Assembly: GCA_013399875.1 (NCBI GenBank)
Contig: VXAZ01018984.1
Location: forward strand, 6,239,503 to 6,303,502
Direction of reading: 5' to 3'
From: Gymnorhina tibicen
Taxonomy: Eukaryota > Chordata > Aves > Passeriformes > Artamidae
DNA length: 64,000 nt
Shown piece by piece: positions 26,101-37,495 of this stretch (its first letter is position 1; the number at the start of each line of letters is the position of its first letter). The notes beneath the pieces were generated by a model, which searched no databases, was not told where the DNA came from, and worked only from the letters and a program-made list of their open reading frames with translations. The translations under genes were made by a program, and so were the position numbers.

Positions 26101-27706
26101 GGTTGGGACAGTATCTTAAAAGTATCAATACCTGTTTTGCAACAAACTCCCAAATGACTTTGGACAAGACAAGTGAGAACACAGCCTTCTCCTCAAGTAC
26201 ACACCTGAAGCATGACATCTTTCAAACCCATTTGCTCACTTGTCTGGGCTGGCAGAGCCAAGAAGCAGCACACATTTTAGGACTCCTGAGGCCAGAAAGG
26301 AAAGGCTCCTTCCAAATACTAGACAGAGGCATGGACTGAGGCCATTCTCATCTCATTCCACATTACCCTGAAGGCTGAAATTCCTCCCCTCCAAGACTTA
26401 ATACTGTACTACACTGTTTCTGGATAATATGTAAGCCTAATGTTTTGGACAAGGTTTGTGAAAAGCCACACAGGGCATTTAATGGGCAACATCAAAGTGC
26501 ATAACCCAATCCTCACCCAGTCTTTCATGCCTGCCTTGGGAGTTTCAGAAACATTTTTTTGCAAACATACTTGGCCTCAGTTATGAGAAGCAAGAGAAGG
26601 AGGAGGTGGAGGTTGTGACCTGCACATACTGTGTTTATGAGAACACTCCTCCACCAAAACAGCACTGGCGCTGCAATCTTGTCCTTGAGATGTTTAGTAT
26701 ATGGCTTGCAGGCTATGTCCTATCCCTCCCTCACAGCAAAAAACACTCTCAGAGGCCAGAATTTCTAGTAGAGGCTCTGCAGAACAGTTTCTTCCTTCAG
26801 CACCATCCCTAAGAAAAAGCTTGGGATCAATCAAGCTCCTTGTCGGAAATGCTGGAAGTGCAAACCACTATATGCAGCTCACAGGAAAGGCACTGCTTGT
26901 TTCCATTTCGAGCTAAAGCAACCCAGTGAATGTTGGCTCTGAATTTCTGTGCCTTTCATATCCATTTAATCATTTCCTCTCCTCTCTGCTTGCAACCTTC
27001 CTGGGCAGAACACTCCCCTGGATAGCTCACCCCTTTTGTCCCATCTCAGAGCAGCCCAAATTGCAAGCTTCAGGCAAAGTATGAAAAGTGGAGGCGTGTA
27101 GTTACAGCACCGCTGGAAGCCAACAGTGAGTGCCCAAGTTCCTCTGCATTTCTGGGGCTTGGTCCGAAGTGTTACTCCAAGTTTAGGCAGCGCCATCCGA
27201 CTGGGACTCTCCAGTCCATTTAAGGTGGGTCTGAAATCATGTCCATTTTACAGAGAAGCACCCCGATGGGATAAAACGGCAGGAGGAGCACTCGGGAGGC
27301 GCAGCGTTTCGCCCGTGAAGCCGGGCAGCAGAGCGGACATGCCCCGTCCCGCAGCCCGCCCGCCCCGCTCCCTGCCCCGCACCTTGCTCGCAGGCTCCCT
27401 TGCTGCGCTGGCTGATGGCGGGCTCGCCGCGGCTCTGTGCGCGCAGGCTGGCGGCGCGGAGCTGGCAGCCGCTGCCGTAGGTGAGCCCGTCGCTGCCGCA
27501 CACCGGGTAGCGGCTCTTGCAGAGGCACACGCCGGGCGGGCCGGCGGCGGGGAGCGCCGGGCCGCCCTTGGCCTTGCGGCGCTGGCGGCTCTTCACGCAC
27601 TCGAGGCCGGGGGCGCAGCGTCCCCCCGCAGCGCCGCCGCCTCCGCACGCCTCGCCCTCGCCGCGCCCGCACTGCCAGCAGCAGCCGCAGGCGTCCCGCA
27701 CCCGGG
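14014..27706 (-). CDS. IGFBP7: Insulin-like growth factor-binding protein 7 (signal peptide end lost in gap)
   Basis: Secreted extracellular-matrix protein that binds IGF/insulin weakly and also activin. Minus-strand exons: exon 1 to 27383 (5' end in the N gap), exon 2 15909-15800, exon 3 14618-14502, exon 4 14148-14018. Visible protein order: IGFBP N-terminal Cys cluster (RDACGCCWQC), ECVKSRQRRKAKGG, Kazal-like module (CKSRYPVCGSDGLTYGSGC), then one Ig-like C2 domain (PSIVTPPKDIWNVTGAQIYL, ELLPGDRENLAIQTRGGPEK, LSKEDAGEYECHASN). Phases: exon 1 ends phase 1 (caa g) and exon 2 starts ga; exons 2-4 join at phase 0. The first 40 or so residues, including the signal peptide, are missing. The C-terminal few residues are uncertain because a TAA lies inside the exon 4 donor. 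Intron 1 is about 11.5 kb. Confidence 0.95.
14502..14618 (-). CDS. IGFBP7: IGFBP7 exon 3 (Ig domain, middle)
   Basis: A 117 bp exon, phase 0 on both sides. The minus strand reads acceptor CTGTTTAG, then IIRGQYGVQRMELLPGDREN, LAIQTRGGPEKHEVTGWVL, then donor GTGAGT. It is very close to mammalian IGFBP7, with IIRGQ replacing VKRGH at its start. Confidence 0.95.
15800..15909 (-). CDS. IGFBP7: IGFBP7 exon 2 (Ig domain, first part)
   Basis: A 110 bp exon. The minus strand reads acceptor CTGCAG, then (G)PSIVTPPKDIWNVTGAQIYL, SCEVIGIPTPVLIWNK, then donor GTAAGG. It contains the first Ig-domain cysteine (YLSC) and the Trp of the C strand (LIWNK), and an N-glycosylation sequon (NVT). Confidence 0.95.
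20834..20893 (-). repeat. CR1 LINE 3'-end fragment (antisense)
   Basis: The plus strand reads TCATAGAATCATAGAACGGT followed by a diverged GGACCTTAAAGATCATCTA. This is the reverse complement of the conserved CR1 3' terminus and its ATTCTATG-type tail. About 60 bp are recognisable; the rest has decayed or was never inserted (5'-truncated copy). Confidence 0.85.
21640..22115 (+). pseudogene. Decayed CR1 LINE ORF2 fragment (endonuclease-RT linker)
   Basis: The frame covering 21759-22175 contains GDKKAEALNAFF, TQLPELEAGDGEM and LDTHKSVGPDEIHPRVL, the well-known segment just before the reverse-transcriptase core of avian CR1. Upstream, 21655-21720 reads like the preceding EGQ-TWEDY region but with frame breaks and stops. 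The copy is truncated at both ends and non-functional. Confidence 0.85.
27383..27706 (-). CDS. IGFBP7: IGFBP7 exon 1 (partial): IGFBP and Kazal modules
   Basis: Read on the minus strand from the gap edge: RVRDACGCCWQC, then a glycine-rich stretch, CAPGLECVKSRQRRKAKGG, then VCLCKSRYPVCGSDGLTYG and RGEPAISQRSKGACEQ. The exon ends at 27383 with donor GTGCGG (plus CCGCAC). GC content is very high, as expected for a CpG-island first exon. The sequence beyond 27747, on the other side of the gap, does not obviously encode the missing signal peptide, so the true gap is probably longer than its 41 Ns. Confidence 0.93.
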
Positions 27707-27747
27707 NNNNNNNNNNNNNNNNNNNNNNNNNNNNNNNNNNNNNNNNN
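27707..27747. other. Assembly gap (41 N)
   Basis: A run of N inside the CpG-rich first exon or promoter of IGFBP7. It removes the start codon, the signal peptide and the first cysteines. The right flank is a small tandem of CACGGT-type hexamers (about 27750-27776), a likely reason for the break in assembly. Confidence 0.99.
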
Positions 27748-27909
27748 CCGGTCACAGCCACGGTCACGGTCACGGCAGCGGGGCACCGCTGCCATCCCGC
27801 GGCCGCCGGACCCTCCGCACCGCCGGCCGGGCCCTCCGTACGCGGTGCCTCCCGCCTGTCCCGCACTCAGCTCTGGCATCGCCTCTGTCCCCTCTTCTTC
27901 CAGCAGAAA

Positions 27910-28545
27910 GGGACCTGTGGGAGCGGGTTGACAGCCGGCTGAACACGAGCCAGCTGTGCCCAGGGGGCCAAGAAGGCCAGTGGCATCCTGGCCTGGGTCA
28001 GTAAGTGTGGCCAGCAGGATCAGGGCAGATTGTCCCCCTGTACTCAGCACGTGGAGTGCTGTGTTCAGTTCTGAGTCCCTGACTACAAGAAAGACATTGG
28101 GGTGCTGGAGCATGTCCAGAGAAGGGCAGCAAGGCTTGTGAAAGGTCTATCGAGAACATATTTTATGAGGAGGGGCTGAGGGAGAAGGTTCAGGGGGCAC
28201 CTCTTGGCTCTCTACAACTCCCTGAAAGGAGGCTATAGTGAGATGGGCGCTGGTCTCTTCTGCCGTGCCTGCAAGTGAGAGGGTGAGAGGAAAAGGCTTT
28301 AAGCTGAGGCACAGGAGATTCAGATTAGATATTTGAAAAGTTTTTTCACAGTTAGGGTGGTCAGGCGTTGGAATAGGTTGCCCTGGGAGGTGGTGGTGTC
28401 AACATCCCTTGGAGGTATTTAAAAGGCATCTGGATCTGGGTGATGATTTAGTGATTTAGGGGTTACAGTAGTAGTGCTGGGTGGATGGTTGAATTTGATG
28501 ATCTTAAAGGTCTCTTCCAACCTAGATGATTCTATGATTCTTGCC
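27910..28545 (+). mobile_element. CR1 LINE 3' fragment upstream of IGFBP7
   Basis: About 630 bp of CR1 in plus orientation. It begins near GGTTGACAGCCGGCTGAACA, continues through GGCCAAGAAGGCCAGTGGCA, GTGTTCAGTTCTGAGTCCCT, TACAACTCCCTGAAAGGAGG and GGAGGTATTTAAAAGGCATC, and ends CCAACCTAGATGATTCTATG. These are the canonical CR1 3' landmarks in the right order. It lies only about 200 bp from the IGFBP7 exon 1 gap, so within or next to that promoter. Confidence 0.93.
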
Positions 28546-30200
28546 AGCCACCCATGCTCAGCTCACAGCCATGGGCTGTGGAGGGCTGCAAAGGTGCAGG
28601 TGAGCCCTCTGCAGGCTCTGCCTCCTCCTGCAGGAGTGGAGGCAAGGAAGAAGAGGAGAGCTGGTTTCTCCTGTCCATGCTTGGGACAACATTGTTTCCT
28701 GCTGCCTTCTTTTACCTTAGCTTGTGGCTCCTGCAGTGGAATGGCTCCTGAAGGATCCCCTAGAGTGGGGGGCTGTTGCCACCAGCAGAAACTGGGAATA
28801 TTCCTCAGGCAGCACTGGGCAGTGCTGCTGGAGTCTGTCGAAACTGTGCCCTGAAAGTGCCAAATCCAAAAAAACGTGGTGCTGATAAACCCCTGGGCAG
28901 GGGCAGCGGGGCAGCACAGAGTGTTCTCTGTGCCCTTGCACTCGTTCCTTGCCTGCATGTGCCTGTGGGAACTGCTATCTCCTGCAAGGCAGTCCAGGTC
29001 GAGATGATGTTCAGCCTTGGCTCTGCCAGCGCCTGCGTAGTGGGTGCTGCTTTGGCACTCTGGGGAGGAGAAGGACAGAGGTAGTTGGTGTCCCTTGCTC
29101 TGGTACTGAGGGATGTGCCACTGTCCAGTTTGGGTTGCCAACAGCTGGGTGGCCCCCAGGTCACTGTGTCCCTTCCCATGGAGAGAGCAGCTGGAGCTGT
29201 GACTCAGGCCAGCTGAGAGGGGCTGTAGGTTCCCCATGCTCCCAAATCTGCTCTGGAGGGATTGACCCACTCATGCCTGTTCAGCTGCTGACACTGTGGG
29301 AACGGCTCCCACTGCATGCTTCCTTGGCTCCCTGGGGCTCAGCATGAGACATTCCTCCATTTCTCCTGGGACCATGGTATCTGCGTACTTGTCCTTGGAT
29401 TTCTCCATTCGTCTCACTCTGGAAGTGCTCCGTGCTGTTCTCCTAGGAGAAGGGCCGCCCTCATAAGCAAGCAGTACCACAGACTCCAGGAGTTTTACAC
29501 ATTTTGGTTGTTGCTGTGCTGTGTTTTGCTGTGGTTTGGGTTTTATGGGTAATTCACTAGAGAAGTGATGGAAAGGGGTGAAATGTACAGATGGGCACAT
29601 CTGTTAGTTCTAGCTACAGAAACCGTTTTGCACAGTTCACCTCTTTTCTCTGTCTCTTGCCAGTTGCCAGGCATCTCCCTCACAGGCCCTAGATTCCTGT
29701 TCATCAGAGTATCACAAGCCCAGACACTCTTGGGCAGAGAACTGCAGGGTGTTTAATTAACCTGCAGTAGCTTACCGGAGCAAGCCTTTCTGACATGAAA
29801 TCACTGTCAGCAGTCCACTCGGCAGGTAGCTCTGAAAGGAGGGCATCAACACATTTCCTTTCCTTTCTTTCTCTCGAATCTCTTCCTTTCCATGCCAGGT
29901 GGGAGGCAGTGCCCTTGCCTGTGCTTGGAGCAGTTTTTCCTCCCAGGGAGGAGTCCTTAGTTCATGCTTTTGTGCAAAAGGACCTCTAGTGTCCCTTCCC
30001 AGCTCATGCTTTGGCATGACTGCTCTACCTCCGTATTTTTTGATGTCAAGACTTTCCTACATACTGTGGAAGGAGATATGATCCGCAAAGTGCGTGTAGG
30101 GAAGTGGCTGGGAGAGATGAGGCTGGGTTGCTCCTCCCTGGGCAGAAGTCACTTACTCTATGCCCCAGGCTCACCTTGCTTTGCTTCCATGGCTCCTCCA
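28546..30200. other. Intergenic stretch, nothing recognised
   Basis: Lies between the IGFBP7 promoter side and the LTR-like block before the HERC gene. Open frames up to 235 codons occur (for example minus 28563-29270), but they show no family motif and overlap one another in opposite frames, as expected in GC-rich non-coding DNA. Confidence 0.5.
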
Positions 30201-30209
30201 CATCCTTTT

Positions 30210-31045
30210 TTCTTCACCTCAGTGACCTCCAGGTGCCTTTTTGCGCACCAGAGGCTGCTCCATTTAAGCACATTACATTAGATGCTCCTGCTGTCTCAGT
30301 AATGGATTTTCCACTGCATTTGAGTGAACACCAGTATAAACCTCTAGATTTGTGTTGTGCTTCTTGGGACTTTTGTCGAGCACCTCTGCTTATGTCTTGG
30401 GATGACTTTATGCTGTTGTATCCCCTACCACTGCTCTATGCCCCAGGTATGATCCTGAGCCCTTCTGTGCCTTTAAAACTGGGTGCAAGAGAGAGAGAGA
30501 AAAAAACTGAGCTAACTTTTCAAAACAGTTTGTGCTTCAAGGACATGGGGATTAGCTGCTGCTGAGGACTGAAGGAAGCACCCTTTCTGCTTCCCTTGGC
30601 TTTTCGGCTCTGTTTCTCTGGAGAGAGAAAGAAAGAGAGACTGAGAGTTAAGATTCTTTCTGGGACTTTGGCTTTTCCCTTCTTCTGGACTTGTTCAGAA
30701 CATAAGAACACCAGAACACGCTGGGAAAATTTCCACCTTAGGCCCGGAGGGGGGCCCACACCAACCCAGCTCTGAGGAGGAGGAGAGAGACCACATCCAC
30801 AGAAGGACTCTAAAATCTTTCAGGTTTTGTCTCCACAGTGAGAGATTTTATTTTTTAGCATTATTATTATTCTTTTCCAGCGTGTTTGTTAAATAAATAG
30901 TTTTTATTTTCTCCTTCACTTTCCTCCAAGGAAAATCTTTTTTTTTCCCGAACCTTGTGGGGGAGGGGCGGCTATAACCTGCCTTCCTTTGAGGAGACGT
31001 TCCTTTTGGACGTTTCCCTGAATTTGGCCCAAACCGGCACAGCTT
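30210..31045 (+). mobile_element. Probable solo LTR of an avian ERV upstream of the HERC gene
   Basis: Contains TTGCGCACCAGAGGCTGCTC, TGGATTTTCCACTGCATTTG, TCTTGGGATGACTTTATGCT, a GA-rich tract (30485-30505), AATAAA (30892-30897), CTCCTTCACTTTCCTCCAAG and a terminal CCAAACCGGCACA at about 31045. This string of landmarks matches, from memory, an LTR family common in birds. The left boundary is uncertain and no target duplication was identified. It ends about 770 bp upstream of the HERC5/6-like start codon. Confidence 0.6.
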
Positions 31046-31741
31046 AGTATTCAGCAGCATAAAATTCCCATAAAAAGATTGAATTTAATTCATCAGTGGC
31101 AGCTATTAGGAATACAACAAAAGTGATCTTATGTGTTTTGATCTGTTTCATCATTCACGTGGGTATCCCTTATTTCATCACCAAGATTGTCCTGCATGCA
31201 TCACTCCAGTGAGACAGTGTGGGAGGTGGGGCAGGCAGGGTGGTCTTTCTGGAGGGAGGAAGCTCGCAGGGTCTTTGAAGGCGGGGGAGATTTAGCAGAG
31301 ACTATGTGAGAATGGAAGCAGATGTTGACGCATTTCCAAACTGAGCGTTTCACTTGCTGTTTGACTTCCCCCAGCCAAGCAGCCCCTCTGGGTTTCCGTG
31401 GGCTTAGTTGGGATACAGCTGAGCAGCAGAGTAGGTCTCTCGACTCTCCACAGGTCACTCTCCTCCTCTCCACTCCACGGGCGGGTCACTCTCCGCAGTG
31501 AATAATAAAGTCAAAGGGCGCATTCTCCACATGGAAGACCCCAGCATCCCTCCACCCGCCTTCTGCTTTGCCCTCTCCTCCCACCCGGGCAGCAGCAGCT
31601 CCGCAGACTGAGGAGAGCCGGGAACCCACGGGAGCCCAGTAGCTCACGCCTTTTCACCACAGGAGTCAGAGTTTCCCAGTTCCGGGCTCCCAGATACCGG
31701 GAATCCTCTCGCTCCTCCTCCCGCTGCCGCGGCCCCTGCCA
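31046..31741. other. Upstream region of the HERC5/6-like gene
   Basis: No gene is seen. GC content rises toward 31550-31960, a CpG-rich block that contains the interferon response element, the presumed transcription start and exon 1. Overlapping long frames on the minus strand (31511-32196) follow from GC richness and show no known protein motif. Confidence 0.5.
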
Positions 31742-31759
31742 AGTTTCGGTTTCCATTTC
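31742..31759 (-). promoter_or_regulatory. Interferon-stimulated response element (triple GAAA)
   Basis: The minus strand reads GAAATGGAAACCGAAACT: three GAAA half-sites with 2-bp spacing. The last 12 bases match the ISRE/IRF consensus GAAANNGAAACT exactly. It lies 58 bp upstream of the HERC5/6-like ATG in CpG-rich DNA, a position typical of interferon-stimulated genes. Activity is inferred from the motif and from the interferon-inducibility of mammalian HERC5/HERC6. Confidence 0.8.
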
Positions 31760-31816
31760 CCCGGCGCGGCGCTCTCGGCGCTGCCCGGGCACTCCCGAGC
31801 TGTCGGCGGGCGAGGG

Positions 31817-34800
31817 ATGGCGAAGGGACGGCAGCAGCGAGGCCGGGGGAGCGGCACGGGAGGTACGGTCCGGCGGGGGCGGCGAGGTCGGGAGGACGCT
31901 GGGACACCTCCGGGGATGGCTCCGCGCGTGGGCGAGGACGGGTCCGTGGGGGTGGAACTGCTGAAGTTGCAATAATCTGCTGTGCGGCCCCTCGGGGACG
32001 GGGAGCTTCTGCATGAGGGGCTTAAGCGTGTCCCAGTGTGCTGCACTCGGAGCAGGGGGACTGGAAGGAGAAAGACCATGCCGGGGAATAGGCAGGGATT
32101 TTCCTCTCTAGTTCCATGTCCGATGTGTGAGAAGGGTGGGCAGCGAGTCTCCAGAGGCGTTAGGTTTGCTGGTGACCGCCTTTCACTCTTGGGCATCCCG
32201 GGTCTCAGACACTTGTGATGGAGCAGAGCTACGTACGAGTAACTGAGTCACCTGGTGCCTCTAGCTCTGGAGAGCACCTGCAGCTCCTCAGCTGTAGACA
32301 AGGAGGTACTTCCTTCTGCTGTGAAGAGGCAATGTGTGAATTTTCCATCATTGCTTCTCCAGCATGCTGTAAAATGCTTGACTTGAAGGCATCCTATCCC
32401 CAAGGCTGTGACAAGTCTGGGATGGCCAGATACCTCAGAAAAGTGCTTTGTCTCTGTCAGACACTCTCCACAGATGTGCAGAAGTAACAGACTGTGCTTC
32501 TGCTGCTGTTTCACTGGTTTTCTTGGGAGCTGGTGGCACAGCAGCCTAAGAGATGGAGAAAGGTCTTTTAGTGTAGAGTCATCCAGCATGAAACAAACCA
32601 GTGGGTAGGCAGGACGCTGAAACCCTAAGGGGCCTGAGAAAGTAAGTCCCCCACACTTGTCTCACTTTTTCCTAAGAAGCAGAAGCTCCTGCTGGAAACA
32701 GTAGCACACAGAGATCTTGGGGAAGGGGTCGAGGTGGTTAAGGTGCCTGCTGCCATAGCATGACCATCTTGTCTGTCTGTGTGTGTCCTACAGAGCACTC
32801 ACAGTCGCAGAGGAATGAGGAGGTGCAGTGCTCAAACCATGATGCAACACACAGGCTCATTCTCTCCCCTAACGGGAGGCTTTCTGAACACTGGGCTAAA
32901 GCTTCAGGAAACTGCCCTGAGACAAGGTAAGAAGCTTTCACAGGGTGGAGGTATGGATGGCAATGGTCAGAAAATGCAGCCTGCTTTTCCTCAAGGTAAC
33001 ATCCAAGAGTTTGAGGCCTGTTCCTGTTGTGGAGAGGGAACTGGAACACATACAGTCCTAGTACCCAAAACTTTATCTTCTTGTTTAAGTGCATGGATTT
33101 AGAGGATGATACCAAGATCTGAGCTGCTTGGGATGCACATGAGACATGTTTCTCTCATACTTAGTAAGGATCAGATCAGTAGAACATACCAGAGCAATGC
33201 ACATGACTTGCAAACCACACATGGCTTGGGAAAACTGCAGGTGAGAGATACAAGCCTGTCTGAACCTTACCACCTTCTGACTAAACTGTGAGGGTAGCCA
33301 TCATCTACAAATGGCCCAGCAGTTTGCTTTGTGCCTTGGGCAAGATAACAGAATCAGGCTGAGTCTGGTTCTTTTCCAGCTTTTCCTGGAGCAAACCACA
33401 ATCAAATCAGTTAGCCCTGCTACAGCGGGCCAGCATAAGAGAAGGGTGAATCAGCTTACAGGTGACCTCTATTTTTCCACATACTTCCTGCTAAAAGTGA
33501 TAGGGCTTGGTGAGCAGAGGATCTTTGTCCTTTACTTTGTCTCACAGCACAGCATCTATTTATTTTTATGTTTTTCCTTATTTTTGTAGGCTGGTGCCAG
33601 AACTGGGAAACCGAAATATTGTTCAAATAGCATGTGGGGACCAGCATGCCATGGCACTATCCAGAGGTAGCCTCTTTCAAGAACACTTTTCCTCCAAATA
33701 GGCGTCACGCTTCCTCTGAGAAGGCAGTGTTTGTACTACTTGCAGTAGTTGGTGACACCATTACAGAGTAATGAGCAGTCGGGACACAAAGTGCACTGGC
33801 TATCAGTGCTGCTCCTTCCTCCCAGCACCCAGGGACCTGTATCTCTCTCTGTCTCTCTCCCAAGAGAGAGCACTGCCCCTCCAGAAAGGTGCGTTTTGGA
33901 GAGCACACATGGCTGCCCCACTCTGCAGCCACCAGACCTTCTCACTCTTAAGTTGCAACACCTTTCTGGTTGGGAACTTCTTGCAAGTATGACTTTAGAG
34001 GTGGAAACACCTGGCCTTTATTTGTGCTGTGCTGAATCACATGGGCAGCATGGCACAGTCCCGAGGAGGTCAGAAGCAAACAGAAATTTGGCCACACATG
34101 CTGGTCTTGCCTTGGAGCTAGGTCCCTGAAAACAACACTGAGTTTTGCTCCCACTCCCAAAGTGCAAATACTCAAGGGACGCAGTGAGGCTGAGCTGTTT
34201 TCTTTTGTTCTGTGTGTGAAGGGGGTGAGCTCTTCACCTGGGGCCAGAACACCCATGGACAGCTCGGAGTGCAGAGCCAAACCACGCTTACTCCCAAACC
34301 ACAGCTGGTGGAAAGACTAAAGGGCATCCCACTTGCTCAAATTGCTGCTGGAGGAGCTCACAGCACCACCGTGTCACTCTCTGGAGCTGTGTACTCCTGG
34401 GGAAAGAACAGTTTTGGACAGCTGGGACTCGGAGACACAAAAGGTAAGGAGGAAGAGCACCAGGAGGGTGTTTTCCTGGTCAGTGAGCTCACCAAATTGA
34501 CCTCAGTATTGTCAAGCTCCTGTGGAGAAGCAGTGGACAGTAAAGTCTTTTGAATAAAATACATCTGGATATGTTCTTTGTTTCCTGACTAGGAAGGGCA
34601 TGCGGGAACAATAGATTTAGGGCTTGTATTTCTATAGAGAACTTGCAATCATTTTATGTGGCTAATTGGATAGTGTGGGCACTTAAAACCTCTGAGGTCT
34701 TCCAGTTCTATTTCCTTTCCTATCCTCTCTCCCTGAAGTCTTGTATGAAAGAAATTAATTTGATACTTTATCTTCTTTAATTCTCTGTAAACACAAGGTG

Positions 34801-37495
34801 AGAGGAGAATTAAAATCACCTCTTGTCTTCAAACCTATAAGGCTAGAGAAGAGTTGCCCTAGCCAGACAAAACCTGAAGGCAGCAGAATCTAATCTGAAC
34901 GAGTCCTGACACCCTTTAGAATCAGATATTTTGAAGCAAAGTACCATTTGGCAAGCAGATGTGAAAGTATTGCATTTTGTTTCAAACCAAAGTAAATGAA
35001 AACAAAGTAATATGAAAAAGACGGAACATTATGAGAAGAGTATGTTATACTGGAGGGAAAACAACCCAAACCCAAGTTGTAATTACATGAATTGCTGTAA
35101 GAGAGGACTGAAAAGCACTTAATCCTCCTGTTTTCTAAATTTTTCTGTATATGAGACCCCCCAGTACTCTTTCAATTTAGCAGTATTATTGTCTTTCCAG
35201 ACAGGGACTGCCCATCATATGTTGGAGCTTTAGAGCACTGGAAGACTGTATTTATCTCATGTGGGGCAGATCACACTGCAGTTCTCTCCAAGGTGAGTCT
35301 GAAATGGAAAGTCAGCATCTGAGACCTCACCTTTTGAGAAAAGATATACTGCTGAAAGTCTGCATGGAGAAATTGGGATGGTAATGCCTTCTTCCACCTG
35401 AGCCTGAAGGCTGTCTCCAAGGGATGTTATCTAAGCTATTGGGAAAACTGGTCTTTTCTCATATTCCTGTCACCTGCATGCAACCTTTTGCAGGGATATG
35501 GTGAAAGGAAATCCTGAGGCAAAGAGGTGCAGTTCAATTCCCAGTACTTCTTGAAAATATTTTCTTCTTTATAGTGTATTGGGGACTTCAGAAGATGTGA
35601 ACAACATCTAATTCACTAGGGTTTATTCATACCAGTAAAATTCTTAAGAAGCAGGGAGTTATTCTCAGGAGTTAAATTGCTTTTCTCAGGAGCTAAATGA
35701 TTTGGACTTTACAGTATATAATCCAGCTTGATGCAAAGTGAATCTTCCTCCTCATGTTTCAATCAGGGATGTTTTGAATCAAGTCCCATGTAACATGTTG
35801 TGTCTTGCTGACTCTCACTCTTGATTGTGACCATTTGAATGTCGTCAATAATGCAGTGATCCTGTTTGTTTCTTTATTTCAAGGAGGGGCTGGTGTGCAC
35901 CTTTGGAGCAGGAGGGTCTGGCCAGCTGGGTCACAACTCCACCCGGAATGAACTCCTGCCTCGTGTGGTGGCTGAGCTGTGGGGAGCAAGGGTTTCACTC
36001 ATTGCCTGTGGCAGGTGGGAAGTGCCAGTGACATGTCTTCTAAGGTCAATGCCTTAGGGGAATCACTGAAGAACAGTAGGGAAGGGAGTCACCAAGATGT
36101 TCAAATCCCTGTATCCCAATAGGTCAGCACTCTCAGAGTATCCACCTTTCTGTGCTTACCTACAAACTAACTTGCAATTATCTATGTTCTGTGGTTAATG
36201 CATCCAGATCACGCTGGATGACCATTAATTTGTTCACACTTAGGCTGAAATCTTCCTGTAATGATTGGCTTGAAACAAAAAAGAATCCCATCTGCTACAA
36301 TTTTAATTTTGTCAATGTTTTCAAGTATAAGCCAACCTCCTGCCAGAGCCCCAGTGAGAGCAGGACCCTCAGCCGCTAGTGAGCAGAGGGAGAGAGCTGC
36401 AAAAACCACCAGAAGCCCATGGTCTTTTTCTCTTTTAATAAACAAAGGCTGTACTGGGTTCCAAAGGGCAAAGGACCGTCAAAAGCCTGCATCAGGAAAG
36501 TCAATGAATTCCCATCCAGAATGACAAACTGGTGGGTTCTTAGTAAGAAGTGAAGAGCAGTGATAATTACCCAGTTTCACTTTGCCCTTCTGGAACTGGG
36601 CCAGAAAAAGTCTCCTGACAACCTACCTGGGCTTGGTATCAGGCTCAGCAGCACAGAAGCTGCACTTTTAAAAACAGAAGGGTGTGAAGCAAGCAAGGTG
36701 TAACACTATTTTTGTATGTGGAACCGAGGTAAATCACAAACATTAGAGGATCATAAAGGATATCTGAGTCCATATGTGTCTTTATTGCTGAATGTTTATG
36801 CAGTGAAGAGCTCTAATACTTTGGTTAAATGGATTCTTTATCTGGACTGTCAGGACTTTTAAAGACAAGTTTCATGTCTACACTATGAAAATGTATCTGT
36901 AAATTTTATTCTGTCTTGCCCAGTGGTTTTCACTTATTATGACTTTTTTTTTCCTGAACAGACAACATACTCTGGTCTACGTCCCTTCTTTGGACAAATT
37001 CTATTTCTTTGGTTCTGGTGATGAAGGACAACTAGAAGATGAGAGGAAGCCCAATCAGTTGATACCACTTCCCATCAATCCACCAGTGAATACTGGAAAA
37101 TCCTGCCAAAGTAATGACCACTGCAGATGCATACAATCTGTATTTGTTTCTTCCATGGATAGGTTTGCTTTTTTGATTTCATGTTTACACTGAAAGGCAA
37201 ACATTTTGTCTCATGCTTGCTTGACCACCCCAACAAATTCTATCAGGAATTATTCCATTTGCTGCTTGATTATCATGGGTAATGGCCTTATAGAATCAAA
37301 CTTTCAACAAATAACTACTATCTGAAGGGGTTTTTTGCTGTTCCAGTTTTGTGCACTTAACTGTCTGAAGATAATGACTGTCTCTTCAAATGACAATCTT
37401 TTTGTTTTTTCACAGAAAAGGGTGCATCAAAAAAGGGGATTAAAATTACTGCAGGAGTAAACCAAACTTTCGCCCGTTGCAGTGAGGAGAACAAG
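31817..37495 (+). CDS. HERC5/HERC6-like: HERC5/6-like exons 1-8: RCC1-like beta-propeller
   Basis: Exon 2 carries HRLILSPNGRL, equivalent to the first blade of HERC5 but weak. Later blades are clear: IVQIACGDQHAMALSRGGEL, FTWGQNTHGQLGV, AAGGAHSTTVSLSGAVYSWG, FISCGADHTAVLSK, TFGAGGSGQLGHNS, LIACGRQHTLVYV. In the last blade (exon 7) the usual GQLG turn reads GQLE, and exon 8 (ITAGVNQTFARC) is a degenerate partial blade. Exon-exon phases are 1, 2, 1, 1, 0, 2, 1, 0, all compatible. Exon 1 is only 46 coding bases. Confidence 0.88.

Larger units (their letters stand above)
15910..27382 (-). other. IGFBP7: IGFBP7 intron 1 (11.5 kb)
   Basis: Long first intron with no second gene that I can support. 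It holds two CR1-derived pieces (20834-20893 and about 21640-22115), a short CTG run near 17881 and several A- or T-rich tracts. The many open frames across it lack codon-level homology to anything I recognise. Confidence 0.6.

Noticed and set aside
27126..28113. Long open frames (292-297 codons) on both strands across the N gap
   Set aside because: They run through the N gap, the CR1 copy and the antisense of IGFBP7 exon 1. Open frames persist there because of high GC; only the minus-strand frame within 27383-27706 has homology.
28563..29270. 235-codon minus-strand frame in the intergenic region
   Set aside because: No recognisable domain, competing frames on both strands and no splice context.
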